Origin: Flavihumibacter soli
Lineage (GTDB): Bacteria > Bacteroidota > Bacteroidia > Sphingobacteriales > Sphingobacteriaceae
Length of the DNA: 64,000 nucleotides
Direction: 5' to 3'
Assembly (NCBI RefSeq): GCF_010692725.1
Contig: NZ_JAAFZB010000096.1
Coordinates: 1,054,001 to 1,118,000, forward strand
Shown here: in pieces, positions 26,877 to 35,807 of the stretch
Position numbering within the stretch: position 1 is the stretch's first letter
Layout of the letters: the number at the start of each line of letters is the position of its first letter
Notes under the pieces: generated by a model
Databases searched by the model: none
Told to the model about the DNA's origin: nothing
What the model saw: only the letters and a program-made list of their open reading frames with translations
Position numbers and translations under genes: made by a program

Positions 26877-27932
26877 CTATCTTTCCGTGTATTGCTTCTC
26901 GTAATAGGTCTGGTAATTGCCGGAGGTTACATTATTTAGCCATTCCTCATTGGAAAGAAACCAGTCAACGGTTTTTTCCAGGCCTTCTTCAAACTGCAAG
27001 CTCGGTTTCCAGCCTAAGTCATTCTGAAGTTTCGACGAGTCAATTGCGTAACGCAGGTCATGGCCCGCACGATCAGTGACATAAGTTATCAGCTTCTCAG
27101 AAGTACCGGCATCACGGTCTAACTTTTCATCCATGATCTTGCAAAGCAAACGGATCAGGTCAATGTTTTTCCATTCGTTATGTCCACCCACATTATAGGT
27201 GGTACCGCTTTCGGCATTATGAAAAATCACATCGATCGCCCGTGCGTGATCTTCTACCCACAACCAGTCACGAATATTCTCACCCTTTCCGTAGACCGGA
27301 ATAGGCAGATTATTCTTGATGTTATTTATTGAAAGAGGAATTAATTTCTCCGGAAAATGATAGGACCCATAATTATTCGAGCAATTAGAGATTACAGCAT
27401 TTATACCGTAGGTATCCTGGTAAGCTCTTACAAAGTGGTCAGAACTCGCTTTCGATGCCGAATAAGGGCTGTGTGGATCGTAAGCGGTTTCTTCGGTGAA
27501 TAAGCCGTCTTCACCCAATGTTCCATAAACTTCATCTGTGGAAACATGGTAGAACCGTTTATTCTCATAATCACCTTTCCAATGTTTCCTTGCAGCATTA
27601 AGCAGGTTAACGGTACCCACAATATTGGTCATTACAAAATCAAGTGGATTGGTAATTGACCGGTCAACGTGCGATTCAGCAGCTAAATGAATCACCGAAT
27701 CGAATTTTTCTGCAGTAAACAGTTCATCAATAAACGCGGCATCTACGATATCGCCTTTTATAAACCGGTAATTCGGCTTATCCTGAATGTCCTCAAGATT
27801 AGCCAGGTTCCCAGCATAAGTAAGCTTATCCAGGTTGACTAACTGGTAGTCTGGATACTTGTTTACAAAGAGTCTGACCACATGAGAACCAATGAAGCCG
27901 GCACCACCGGTAATTAAAATCTTTTTCAACAT
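26877..27932 (-). CDS. rfbB: dTDP-glucose 4,6-dehydratase
   Basis: This is a 351-residue RmlB. ITGGAGFIGSHVVRLF binds NAD, AAESHVDRSI and STDEVYG are diagnostic, and YSASKASSD carries YxxxK. It converts dTDP-glucose to the 4-keto-6-deoxy sugar. It is the first gene of the rhamnose group and probably the promoter-proximal end of the whole minus-strand polysaccharide locus. A 124 bp gap separates it from the housekeeping genes to the right. Confidence 0.97.
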   Translation of the reverse strand: MLKKILITGGAGFIGSHVVRLFVNKYPDYQLVNLDKLTYAGNLANLEDIQDKPNYRFIKGDIVDAAFIDELFTAEKFDSVIHLAAESHVDRSITNPLDFVMTNIVGTVNLLNAARKHWKGDYENKRFYHVSTDEVYGTLGEDGLFTEETAYDPHSPYSASKASSDHFVRAYQDTYGINAVISNCSNNYGSYHFPEKLIPLSINNIKNNLPIPVYGKGENIRDWLWVEDHARAIDVIFHNAESGTTYNVGGHNEWKNIDLIRLLCKIMDEKLDRDAGTSEKLITYVTDRAGHDLRYAIDSSKLQNDLGWKPSLQFEEGLEKTVDWFLSNEEWLNNVTSGNYQTYYEKQYTER

Positions 27933-28056
27933 CTAGTTTCAATCAATCGGCGAAATTAGTAAAAACCTAGGGGTTCTCAATATTAAAAGCATTACTCTAA
28001 GAGGTAATCCAAACCTGGCAAAGGCACAATTTCTTATCATTTACGCATTAAGAGAA

Positions 28057-28632
28057 TTACGTCTTCGCTGATTCCAGCCTTACCTTTTCTTCAAGCTCAC
28101 GGTACCAGTCAGCTCCATATTTGCGAATAAGTGGTTCCTTCAAAAATTCGTAAACAGAAACTTTCAATTCGTTGCCGAAGGCACATGCAGGGCTGCAGAT
28201 GTTCCAGCGGTCATAGTGCAGAACGTCGAACTCGGGATAATTGGTTATGCGAATTGGATAAAGGTGACAGGAGATTGGTTTTTTCCAGGCTATTTTCCCA
28301 TCCTCATATGCTTTCTCAATAGCGCACTTTGTTATGCCATTTTCCCAGGTTACATAAGCGCATTCCTTGCGGGTATCCACACAGGGGGTTGTATAATCGC
28401 CTTCAAAATCCTTGACAAAAGTTCCGTTTTCCTCTATTGTCGCGATGCCTTTTTCGGTCATATATGGCTTAACATGCGGATAGATCTCATCCAACACAGC
28501 CAGTTCCGAAAGTTCCAGAGGTGCGCCGGAATCACCTTCGATGCAGCAGGCGCCTTTACATTTGTTAAGATTACAGACAAAGTTCTCTACCACTACGTCC
28601 TCATGCACCAATGTGCTCTGTACTTCGATCAT
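28057..28632 (-). CDS. DUF3109-family Cys-rich protein
   Basis: The 191-residue protein has a cysteine pattern typical of DUF3109 and of the YkgJ-like metal-chelating proteins: FVCNLNKCKGACC near the N-terminus, then PCVDTRKEC, ITKCAIE, PISCHLYPIR and ICSPACAFG. The clustered cysteines suggest binding of a metal or iron-sulfur cluster. No enzymatic function is established that I know of. It has no signal peptide and is probably cytoplasmic. It lies 8 bp after the DUF3108 gene, so the two may be co-transcribed. Confidence 0.85.
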   Translation of the reverse strand: MIEVQSTLVHEDVVVENFVCNLNKCKGACCIEGDSGAPLELSELAVLDEIYPHVKPYMTEKGIATIEENGTFVKDFEGDYTTPCVDTRKECAYVTWENGITKCAIEKAYEDGKIAWKKPISCHLYPIRITNYPEFDVLHYDRWNICSPACAFGNELKVSVYEFLKEPLIRKYGADWYRELEEKVRLESAKT

Positions 28633-28640
28633 TGTTTTTC

Positions 28641-29414
28641 TTATTGAGCAGCCATTAAAGGAAACTTAAGCCCGGACGCGTCGGTCAATTCCATGGTAAC
28701 CGAACCAACGAGTATCTCTGCATGGGCTTTTACAGGAATTCGGTTATTATCATCAGTGATCCAGAGATAGAGCTTACTGCCTTTGCGAAAAATACGGCCC
28801 GATTGAATGGAGGGACTAAACTTTAGGCAATTAAATGTACCCAAAGGGGTTTTAACCCTTTCCTTACCCACATACTGAACGGTCAAATTCGCCACCGAAT
28901 CATCGAGGAAGTAATCCATTGTAAATTTATCACCCGGGCGAATTTTTGTCAGGTCAAGGCTCCGTGCAAAATAATAGGCCGACACGATGTCAAAGGTCTG
29001 CCCATCGCCTTTAAAGTCGCCCTTATTTGTAACAATTCTCTTTTCCCTTTGATAGAAGCGGGCTTTATCATTCCGGCGATAATTTGCCTCGCGAATATTT
29101 TCAGTGTAGAGGTATGGAACAAGTTGTGTTTTATCAATATAGGAGTCATAGCGGTTTCTCACTTTATAAAACACGTTGAACGAACCCGCGGTGCGGCCTT
29201 CAGCTGTAAGTTGAAAAACGGGACGGTTATCGAATTTGACGTCCGTATCCTTAACTTTTAACGTCGCCTCTGCCGCAGTCATAAAACCATACTTGAAACG
29301 ATATTTCAACTCTTCACCTGCCTTGAATACCGGCTCTTTTCTATTAGACAATTCCTGGGCAAACAAGGTTATCGTAAAAAATGATAGGGTAAGTAGTAGT
29401 ATTAATTTCTTCAT
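28641..29414 (-). CDS. DUF3108-family exported protein
   Basis: The 257-residue protein begins with a clear signal peptide (KKLILLLTLSFFTITLFAQ). The mature part starts with FKAGEELKYRFKYGFM, a segment characteristic of DUF3108, and continues as a beta-rich domain. Function unknown; the family occurs in the periplasm or outer membrane of Bacteroidetes and Proteobacteria. The upstream gap of about 90 bp to the DUF2480 gene shows no clear terminator. Confidence 0.82.
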   Translation of the reverse strand: MKKLILLLTLSFFTITLFAQELSNRKEPVFKAGEELKYRFKYGFMTAAEATLKVKDTDVKFDNRPVFQLTAEGRTAGSFNVFYKVRNRYDSYIDKTQLVPYLYTENIREANYRRNDKARFYQREKRIVTNKGDFKGDGQTFDIVSAYYFARSLDLTKIRPGDKFTMDYFLDDSVANLTVQYVGKERVKTPLGTFNCLKFSPSIQSGRIFRKGSKLYLWITDDNNRIPVKAHAEILVGSVTMELTDASGLKFPLMAAQ

Positions 29415-29505
29415 AACTTAAAATTGATAATTACAGCAAAACACTGATACGTCCCCTGTTTTAGACCTGAAAAATGAAAGAAAGATTAATTGCAAACGGA
29501 TAGCA

Positions 29506-30021
29506 TCAATCCTTTCTTTTATAAATAGGGACAGTCGAACACGGCTCCCCATACATAATGCTTTTCGCAATTCCGATAAGTTTTGAGCTTATCTGTACAA
29601 AAGCTGACACCGGCACAGCGATATCGCCGCAACCTTTAACTACAACACGCTGATCCCTATATTTTTCCAGATCAAGCCTGTTTAGGGCCTGTTGGAACAA
29701 CAGCGTTTCAAGAGTTTCCAGATCGCCAAAAGTTACTGAGGCAGCATAGGGTGCAAGTTTAGCCGAAAGCAGCATATAAGCCCATGTAGGCACGATGGCA
29801 TCTGCAGAACAAATGATGGCTACATGCTTACCAATGTATAGTGACCAATCATGTTCTTTAACAAATTCCCGAAAATCCTTTTCCCTAAGCATTAGCCCAT
29901 GGAAGAGATTATCTTTAATATCGTACAAAATCCTTTCTCCTTCCGGATAAAGGTCAGCGAGGTCAAAACTAACCAAACCACTCTGTGCAACTTTGTTTAC
30001 TATATTTTCCTGGATCTGCAT
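29506..30021 (-). CDS. DUF2480-family protein
   Basis: I place the start at ATG 30021 (MQIQENIVNKVAQSGLVSFD), giving 171 residues that match the Bacteroidetes DUF2480 family from its first residues. An in-frame start at 30120 would add 33 residues unlike the family. Further conserved pieces are DIKDNLFHGLMLREKDFREF and CSADAIVPTWAYMLL. No signal peptide or membrane segment. The function is not known; residues near ADAIVPTWAY could form a small active site, but nothing supports a reaction. It follows the PpiD-like gene by about 117 bp. Confidence 0.82.
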   Translation of the reverse strand: MQIQENIVNKVAQSGLVSFDLADLYPEGERILYDIKDNLFHGLMLREKDFREFVKEHDWSLYIGKHVAIICSADAIVPTWAYMLLSAKLAPYAASVTFGDLETLETLLFQQALNRLDLEKYRDQRVVVKGCGDIAVPVSAFVQISSKLIGIAKSIMYGEPCSTVPIYKRKD

Positions 30022-30138
30022 CTCGTTTCCTGCTGGTTTAGATAATAGAACGCTCCAATGATTTGTGAAAGCTGGTTCAAAAAAAAATCCGGAAGTGCTG
30101 TTAAGCTCTTCCGGATACAAAGTTAATGATTTATGATG

Positions 30139-32250
30139 TTAAAAGAATCTCACGCGATTGTCTTTAATAGCCGCCTGATCACGAAGGGCTTTGAACGCCT
30201 CTGAAGCAGCCCGCTGAACCAATGCCTGCGCCAACTGCACTTTTTGCTTGTAGACATTACTTAACGGGGCCGGACTACTGAATCCTTCCACCGCAAATAC
30301 ATATGCCCCAAGTTCCCCTTTTACCGGCGTTGATAGTTTCTTCGGCTGTGAACCAAACACCGCCCCGATCACTTTGTTCTCCTGACCTACACCTGGTATC
30401 ACTGGATTAGCAAACACAATATTCTGAACGGGAACTGCCGGTTTTCCAACTTTTTGAGCAACCTGATCGATACTTGAAGTTCCGTTCAATGCTTTACTAA
30501 GTTTCTCAATCTGCATTTTTGCTTTAACATCTGTTTTTACCACAGATTCAATCTGGCTCTTCACCTGCTCAAGGGGAAGGAAGCCTTTTTCATTGATGTT
30601 TGACAGTTTGGCAACGACAAATTTGTTGTCAGTCTCAAAAACCTGGTTCGAAACATCTTTGCTATCAGCTTTAAAAGCCCAGCGAATGATCTCACGCGGA
30701 TTATCCAACCCGACTACTGATCCCTGGTTCGCAGTCACATTTTCAGCCAATAATTTCCGGTATCCACCCTTCTTAACAAGTTCATCAAATGCTTTCGCGT
30801 CATCCGCCGAGCTTAAGAATGCTGATGCTTTGGAATAGGCGTCCTGCTCAGTCTTGCTGCTGCTTGCCAATACCTTGTCAATGACCGCCGCTTTCACCAA
30901 ACGTGAAGATCCCTTCTGAGATTCAATCCGAATAACGTGCACTCCAAACTGCGTGTTGATAACCTTCAGATCTCCTGGTTTACCGTTAAAAACCGCATCG
31001 TCAAACGCCGGGACCATTGCACCACGGCCGAAGGTTCCCAGGTCTCCGCCTTTTTCCTTAGTACCATCTGTACCAAACTTTGCAGCCAGTTCGGCAAATG
31101 ATGCACCCTTTTGGATCAGGTTTTTAATTGAATCGGCTTTCGCCTTTGCCTTATCAATACCGCCTTCGGTAGCCGGGTTAATTAATATGTGACTTGCTTT
31201 AACGGAATCAGGACCAATCTTGGAATCAATCACCTTCGCCACGTAATATGTGCCGTTATTGTACACCGGTCCTACAAAAGAGCCAGCAGCTGCATTGAAT
31301 ACTAACGAATCAATTGCCGGATCAAGTTGTCCCTTGCGAACATAAGATACCGGAATTTTAGCATCCGAATTCATAGCAACGAACATTGAATCGTTTTTGG
31401 TGGTCTTCAACTCAGCCAGCAACTTCTCAATCTGCTGTTTTGCTTCAGCTGAATCAGACTTGGATGGATTGGCATCGAAAACCACATATTCAAATGTGCG
31501 TGTTTCTTCCGCGTTCTTGAATCTTGATTTATTTTCGTTGTAATAGTTCTTGTAATCCTCGTCAGTCAGTTTAACCTGGTTATCAGGTATCGACGCATAG
31601 TCAAGATTCACGTAACGGAAGCTGGCAAGTTTATTCCGCTGGGTGTAATCCTCACGTGCTTCCAATGAAGTCACGTACAGGCTGTTTTTAATTATATTGC
31701 TATACTTTTCTGCCAGTTTATTCTGGCGAATGCTCACAAGGAACTGAGTCCATTGCTTGCTGATTTCGCTGTTCGGATCCTGGGACTTAACGTTCTCAAG
31801 GAATGAATTAAGTTGAGCGCGATTAACCTGTCCGGTTTGCGGATCACCAAAATTCTGAACAACCTGTGGATCCGGATTCTTACCTGAGATCATATCGTTC
31901 AGTTCGTTTTTACCAACCTGTAAACCCAGGCGGGCAACCTCTTTTTCCATCAGTATCTGAGAGACAGTCTGATTCCAGGTATTTTCAACCACATAAGATG
32001 TCATCTGAGCATTTAGATTGCTCTGACCCATCTGTTGTTTAAAGTTGTTGGCATTCGCCTCCACTTTCTGATTAAATTCCTCAATGGAGATTGTCTCCCC
32101 CGCTACTTCCCCGACCACATTCTGGCTGGCCTGCCAAAAAGGAGTACCAACTTGTACTGCATCGCCCAATAAAAAGGCAACAATTGCAAAACCGATTGCC
32201 CCTACAATTATTGCACCGGCACGATTTCGCAAAAAACTCATTATTCCCAT
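30139..32250 (-). CDS. PpiD-like membrane-anchored peptidylprolyl isomerase
   Basis: The 703-residue protein has one N-terminal membrane anchor (GAIIVGAIGFAIVAFLLGDA, about 12-31) and a SurA_N-type chaperone region (VVGEVAGETISIEEFNQKVE). A parvulin domain follows at about 350-445 (KASHILINPA, GGDLGTFGRGAMVPAFDDAV and FGVHVIRI). A second, degenerate parvulin-like region follows. This is the PpiD/SurA periplasmic folding factor of Bacteroidetes, helping outer-membrane protein assembly. The gene order with LptC, an outer-membrane barrel and coaX is common in Sphingobacteriaceae as I recall. The start could be codon 4 (MSFLRNR). Confidence 0.9.
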   Translation of the reverse strand: MGIMSFLRNRAGAIIVGAIGFAIVAFLLGDAVQVGTPFWQASQNVVGEVAGETISIEEFNQKVEANANNFKQQMGQSNLNAQMTSYVVENTWNQTVSQILMEKEVARLGLQVGKNELNDMISGKNPDPQVVQNFGDPQTGQVNRAQLNSFLENVKSQDPNSEISKQWTQFLVSIRQNKLAEKYSNIIKNSLYVTSLEAREDYTQRNKLASFRYVNLDYASIPDNQVKLTDEDYKNYYNENKSRFKNAEETRTFEYVVFDANPSKSDSAEAKQQIEKLLAELKTTKNDSMFVAMNSDAKIPVSYVRKGQLDPAIDSLVFNAAAGSFVGPVYNNGTYYVAKVIDSKIGPDSVKASHILINPATEGGIDKAKAKADSIKNLIQKGASFAELAAKFGTDGTKEKGGDLGTFGRGAMVPAFDDAVFNGKPGDLKVINTQFGVHVIRIESQKGSSRLVKAAVIDKVLASSSKTEQDAYSKASAFLSSADDAKAFDELVKKGGYRKLLAENVTANQGSVVGLDNPREIIRWAFKADSKDVSNQVFETDNKFVVAKLSNINEKGFLPLEQVKSQIESVVKTDVKAKMQIEKLSKALNGTSSIDQVAQKVGKPAVPVQNIVFANPVIPGVGQENKVIGAVFGSQPKKLSTPVKGELGAYVFAVEGFSSPAPLSNVYKQKVQLAQALVQRAASEAFKALRDQAAIKDNRVRFF

Positions 32251-32394
32251 ATCTAACTTTTATTTTATTTCTCAAAAAGAGGCGCAAGATACACTTTTTG
32301 AAAAAATATACTAAGACAAAATTCTGATTACCAGTAACTCTTTATTCATACCTCAGAACGTTTGTTTTTATTGCTGAATGCCCCAGCACTAACC

Positions 32395-32958
32395 TCAGAA
32401 CCCCTGCTTCTCCGTTAAACTTAAATCACCCGTCGACTGGGTAATCTCATAATATGAAAAGTTCTGGTTCGCCCAGAAACTTGTTCCATAAATCGTGTTA
32501 CCCTGTGACGTAACACTTACCATTTTACCGGACGTGAAACGTCTCTTGTTCTCGTCCCAGATAAGTTCATCCGATTTAAATGTCTCCCGCTTCTCATTCG
32601 TTGCGACCACATTACGCCTGAGTTCCACCTGCTTTTCGTTTTCCCGCCGCAGGGCATAATCCGCAACAACCCGGCTATTCTCCTTCATAGCCGGATTAAA
32701 GAAGATAATGGTCACCCCCTTCTTCATCTCATAATAGGGATTCTGGGTCTTAAAGTGAAGAAGCTCCGGAGTGATTAGCTTAGCTTTAACTTGTGCGGAA
32801 TCGCTATATATGATCTCCACCCCTGTGGATTTATCGACAGGAACAGATACCTTTTTTGATGACACTTCCTCTACATCCCGGAGGTCATTTTCACAGGAGG
32901 TCGCTGTTAACAAACATACCGCGAACAGGCTGCCGAAGATGTAGACCCTGGATTTCAT
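32395..32958 (-). CDS. lptC: LPS export periplasmic protein LptC
   Basis: I place the start at ATG 32958 (MKSRVYIFGSLFAVC), giving 187 residues with a lipoprotein signal ending at LLTATSC. An upstream in-frame start at 33003 would spoil the signal and overlap the barrel gene by 35 bp. The mature part has VEIIYSDSAQVKAKLITPEL and ANQNFSYYEIT, typical of the LptC jellyroll family in Bacteroidetes. It would carry lipopolysaccharide from LptBFG towards LptA and the outer membrane. A 10 bp gap separates it from the upstream barrel gene. Confidence 0.85.
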   Translation of the reverse strand: MKSRVYIFGSLFAVCLLTATSCENDLRDVEEVSSKKVSVPVDKSTGVEIIYSDSAQVKAKLITPELLHFKTQNPYYEMKKGVTIIFFNPAMKENSRVVADYALRRENEKQVELRRNVVATNEKRETFKSDELIWDENKRRFTSGKMVSVTSQGNTIYGTSFWANQNFSYYEITQSTGDLSLTEKQGF

Positions 32959-32968
32959 GGATGTATTT

Positions 32969-34255
32969 TTAATCAAATTTTGGTTTGATGAACCATCTGT
33001 CATTCATGGTGAAACCAAGAGTCAGATTAAGATAACGTTCGCGTATCAGGTTGTTTTCAAGTGTGCCGCGCTGTCCGATCTCTGCCGCAAAATTGACCCT
33101 GTAAAAAGTGCTCCGGTTTGATTGCAGAGGCAGCCCAAGTCCAAAAGTTAAACCATACTGATCGATATCATAATTGTTGATGTTCACATATGTCTTATCA
33201 TATTTGAACCCGAAACGGTACTCTACAAGCTTAAAATAATTACTTACAGATGTTGGGTCGGGAGTAAATTGTCCCCCAACGGCAAAACCATACGTGTCGT
33301 TTAATCCCGGGTCATCAGTGCCCGACCTGAAGTCAGACCACCTGGCATAAGAAACATCAGCACCCACCAGCCAATAGTCTGTCTTCTGGAACGCAAATCC
33401 AAAACTATGTGAAAGAGGTAAATGCAATTTTTTAGTCTCACCCTCTGTGAATGTTGTGTCAAGGGCCGGTGATTCGTTACCCACTGAAAAATCCTTTGTG
33501 TAGCGGGTAGTAGTCGTAACATTTTTCGATGTAAGGTCGCTGCCTGCATTCCCTGAGTAGCCTATGACGAGCTTGGTAGTTTTCGAAAGGTTACCCTCAT
33601 ACTGAAGACCATAATCAAAGCTTAAGCCGCTGACACTTTTACCTTCCTCAATGCGGGAGTTAAGAGCGCCAAGGTCTTCAGGAAATTCAGCCGAACGTTT
33701 ATGCTTGATGTTTCCGAATAAATAGCCAGCATTAAATCCAAAATTCAAATTTTTTCCAATACCAAATCCATAGCCTAAATACGCCTTGGATAAGCCGCCG
33801 TCACCACTGTAAATATAATCCACCTTGGATCCGGCAACAGTACCCGAATTTTTATACTCGTACCCGGTTAAACTGACCGGCAATAGGCCAAAACTGATCG
33901 CTGACTTAGCATTAACCGGCACACCGATAGCGAGATGGTTCAGGGTAGCATTGAAGCTATTTTCTGAGATATCCCCCTTGCTTAACTGTCTCAGATCTGT
34001 AGTAAGTCCAATATCAAATGTCGTTAGCTGAATAGCTGAATAAGAAGCCGGGTTAGACAGGTTAATATTGCTATACGGACCCGGCTTGCGGAAACCATTG
34101 CTTAATCCGGTAGCCTTGTTCTGAGGAAGAAGTAAGCTCCTGAGCTCCCCCAAACCAAACTGTGAATAAGGTGAGCTGGATGTATTTTGAGCAGTTGCCG
34201 AAACCGTTGAAAGAAGGAATGCTGCAAATGCAATATTTTTAAAAATTTTAATCAT
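32969..34255 (-). CDS. Outer-membrane beta-barrel protein of unknown function
   Basis: The 428-residue protein has a signal peptide ending in VSATAQ. The rest is a long alternating hydrophobic/polar pattern rich in glycine and aromatics, as in beta-barrels (FGFNAGYLFGNIK, YGLTFGLGLPL), finishing with LNLTLGFTMNDRWFIKPKFD. SSPYSQFGLGEL at the mature N-terminus and PASYSAI are frequent in this Bacteroidetes family. I do not recognise a named function. It overlaps coaX by 8 bp and precedes lptC, so a role in envelope assembly is possible but not shown. Confidence 0.78.
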   Translation of the reverse strand: MIKIFKNIAFAAFLLSTVSATAQNTSSSPYSQFGLGELRSLLLPQNKATGLSNGFRKPGPYSNINLSNPASYSAIQLTTFDIGLTTDLRQLSKGDISENSFNATLNHLAIGVPVNAKSAISFGLLPVSLTGYEYKNSGTVAGSKVDYIYSGDGGLSKAYLGYGFGIGKNLNFGFNAGYLFGNIKHKRSAEFPEDLGALNSRIEEGKSVSGLSFDYGLQYEGNLSKTTKLVIGYSGNAGSDLTSKNVTTTTRYTKDFSVGNESPALDTTFTEGETKKLHLPLSHSFGFAFQKTDYWLVGADVSYARWSDFRSGTDDPGLNDTYGFAVGGQFTPDPTSVSNYFKLVEYRFGFKYDKTYVNINNYDIDQYGLTFGLGLPLQSNRSTFYRVNFAAEIGQRGTLENNLIRERYLNLTLGFTMNDRWFIKPKFD

Positions 34256-34991
34256 TATTTTGATAGATAACTTCGTTTAAGCCAATTAGAACCAAATGCG
34301 GCTCGGTTTTGAAAGTGTGGGCAAAGATGCTATTTTTCAGCCGAGTATCAAAGTAGTTTGCATCCCCCCCACATAGGATGATCTGAAGATCCGGGTAATG
34401 CGAACTGTAAACTTCTATAAAGCCCTTAACCTCCAGAAATGCACCGTTCTGCACACCAGAAAGCATAGAAGTAACGGTATCATGACCGTGCCAGTCATAG
34501 AATTGTTCATCCAGGTTTATCAAAGGCAGACGGCCTGTTAGCATATGCATAGCATTGAACCGCATCGCCAAGCCCGGAGAAATGCTGCCGCCGCTATATT
34601 CTCCGCTTGAATCCACAGCGTCATAGGTAATACATGTCCCTGCATCAATACTGAGACAGTTCCGGTCAGGATATAAAGAACGTGCTCCTATTACCCCTGC
34701 AAGCCGGTCAAGACCCAGCGTTTCAGGAGTTCGGTAGCTAAGATTAATCTTCTTTTGGGCAGTAGCTGAAAACCGGGTATAGCGTGTTCGGTCGATCAGT
34801 ACCGCTTCCAGTGTGCTGATGTCGTCCCTTACAGATGAGATTATACTGCCTGTGATCTCGTTCTGGTCAAGAAGCCTGTTTATGAGGACTCGATCAGCAG
34901 ATTCATGGGTTTCAAAATGACAGATTTCCCGGTTATTGAACACGGCTAGCTTAGTACGTGAATTACCAATATCAACAACCAGGTTTGCCAT
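34248..34991 (-). CDS. coaX: Type III pantothenate kinase
   Basis: The 247-residue protein has the three marks of CoaX: an ATP-binding VDIGNSRTKLAVF at residues 5-17, TLGLDRLAGVIGA, and SIDAGTCITYDAV with the catalytic aspartate. It phosphorylates pantothenate in coenzyme A synthesis and is cytoplasmic. It shares one base with the stop of purQ and overlaps the barrel gene by 8 bp, so purQ, coaX and the barrel gene are probably one transcript. Confidence 0.95.
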   Translation of the reverse strand: MANLVVDIGNSRTKLAVFNNREICHFETHESADRVLINRLLDQNEITGSIISSVRDDISTLEAVLIDRTRYTRFSATAQKKINLSYRTPETLGLDRLAGVIGARSLYPDRNCLSIDAGTCITYDAVDSSGEYSGGSISPGLAMRFNAMHMLTGRLPLINLDEQFYDWHGHDTVTSMLSGVQNGAFLEVKGFIEVYSSHYPDLQIILCGGDANYFDTRLKNSIFAHTFKTEPHLVLIGLNEVIYQNND

Positions 34992-35683
34992 TAAGCATTG
35001 ACCGTTTTTAATATCGATTCGAATATCCCTAAGCCATCCTGGTTTGCAAGAATGGAATCAGCTGCTCGTTCCGGATGCGGCATCATACCAAAAACATTAC
35101 GAGTTGAATTACAGATACCGGCGATATTAACAAGTGAGCCATTGATATTCGAATCCTGCGTAATATTTCCTGCCTCATCACAGTAACGGAACAAGATCTG
35201 ATCGTTATCCTGCAGCCCTTTCAACACATCCGCATCTGCAAAATAATTTCCTTCGCCATGGGCTATCGGAATCATCAAAGGCTTTTGAAGGTCAAGGCCT
35301 GAAGTTATCAGTGAGTTGTTTGTTTCCGTTTTGAGGTAAACATTATGACAGATAAATTTTCGGTTACTGTTATGGAGTAGCGCCCCGGGAAGCAAACCGG
35401 CTTCCGTCAGTATCTGAAAACCGTTACAGATGCCCATCACATATCCGCCCTTACCGGCAAACTGAATTACCTCCTGCATCAGCGGAGAAAACCGGGCTAT
35501 CGCGCCTGACCGCAGGTAATCACCGAACGAAAAACCGCCAGGCAAGATAATAAAGTCCACGCCCTGAAGGTCATGATCTTTATGCCAGAGACGAACAACT
35601 TCCTGCCCCATAATATGTTCCAGCACGTAGATTACATCTTCGTCACAATTAGAACCAGGGAAAATAACAACTCCAAACTTCAT
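34991..35683 (-). CDS. purQ: Phosphoribosylformylglycinamidine synthase, glutaminase subunit
   Basis: The 230-residue class I glutamine amidotransferase opens with FGVVIFPGSNCDEDV. It has the nucleophile cysteine in GYVMGICNGFQIL and the catalytic histidine/glutamate in MMPHPERA. PurQ feeds ammonia to PurL in purine synthesis. PurL is not in the window. Length is normal for a stand-alone PurQ. A TAnnTTTG element lies just 5' of the start. Confidence 0.95.
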   Translation of the reverse strand: MKFGVVIFPGSNCDEDVIYVLEHIMGQEVVRLWHKDHDLQGVDFIILPGGFSFGDYLRSGAIARFSPLMQEVIQFAGKGGYVMGICNGFQILTEAGLLPGALLHNSNRKFICHNVYLKTETNNSLITSGLDLQKPLMIPIAHGEGNYFADADVLKGLQDNDQILFRYCDEAGNITQDSNINGSLVNIAGICNSTRNVFGMMPHPERAADSILANQDGLGIFESILKTVNA

Positions 35684-35687
35684 GAAG

Positions 35688-35695
35688 CAAAGCTA
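35688..35695 (-). promoter_or_regulatory. Candidate -7 promoter element upstream of purQ
   Basis: The minus strand reads TAGCTTTG, matching TAnnTTTG, ending 4 bp before the purQ ATG. If used, transcription would begin at or next to the start codon. No matching -33 TTG at 17-23 bp was seen. Confidence 0.3.
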
Positions 35696-35807
35696 TTCAA
35701 TTTTTAAGACTGACGAAGAGTGCATTTGTTAAAAAAGGTTAAACGGAGTCGCATTTTGGAGTTGCATAACGAATATTTATGCTTGGGATCATCCGGCCGA
35801 CTCCTTC

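Noticed and set aside
28216-28647. Plus-strand frame of 143 codons opposite the DUF3109 gene
   Set aside because: Antisense to a gene with a conserved cysteine pattern; no start signal or neighbours in that direction.
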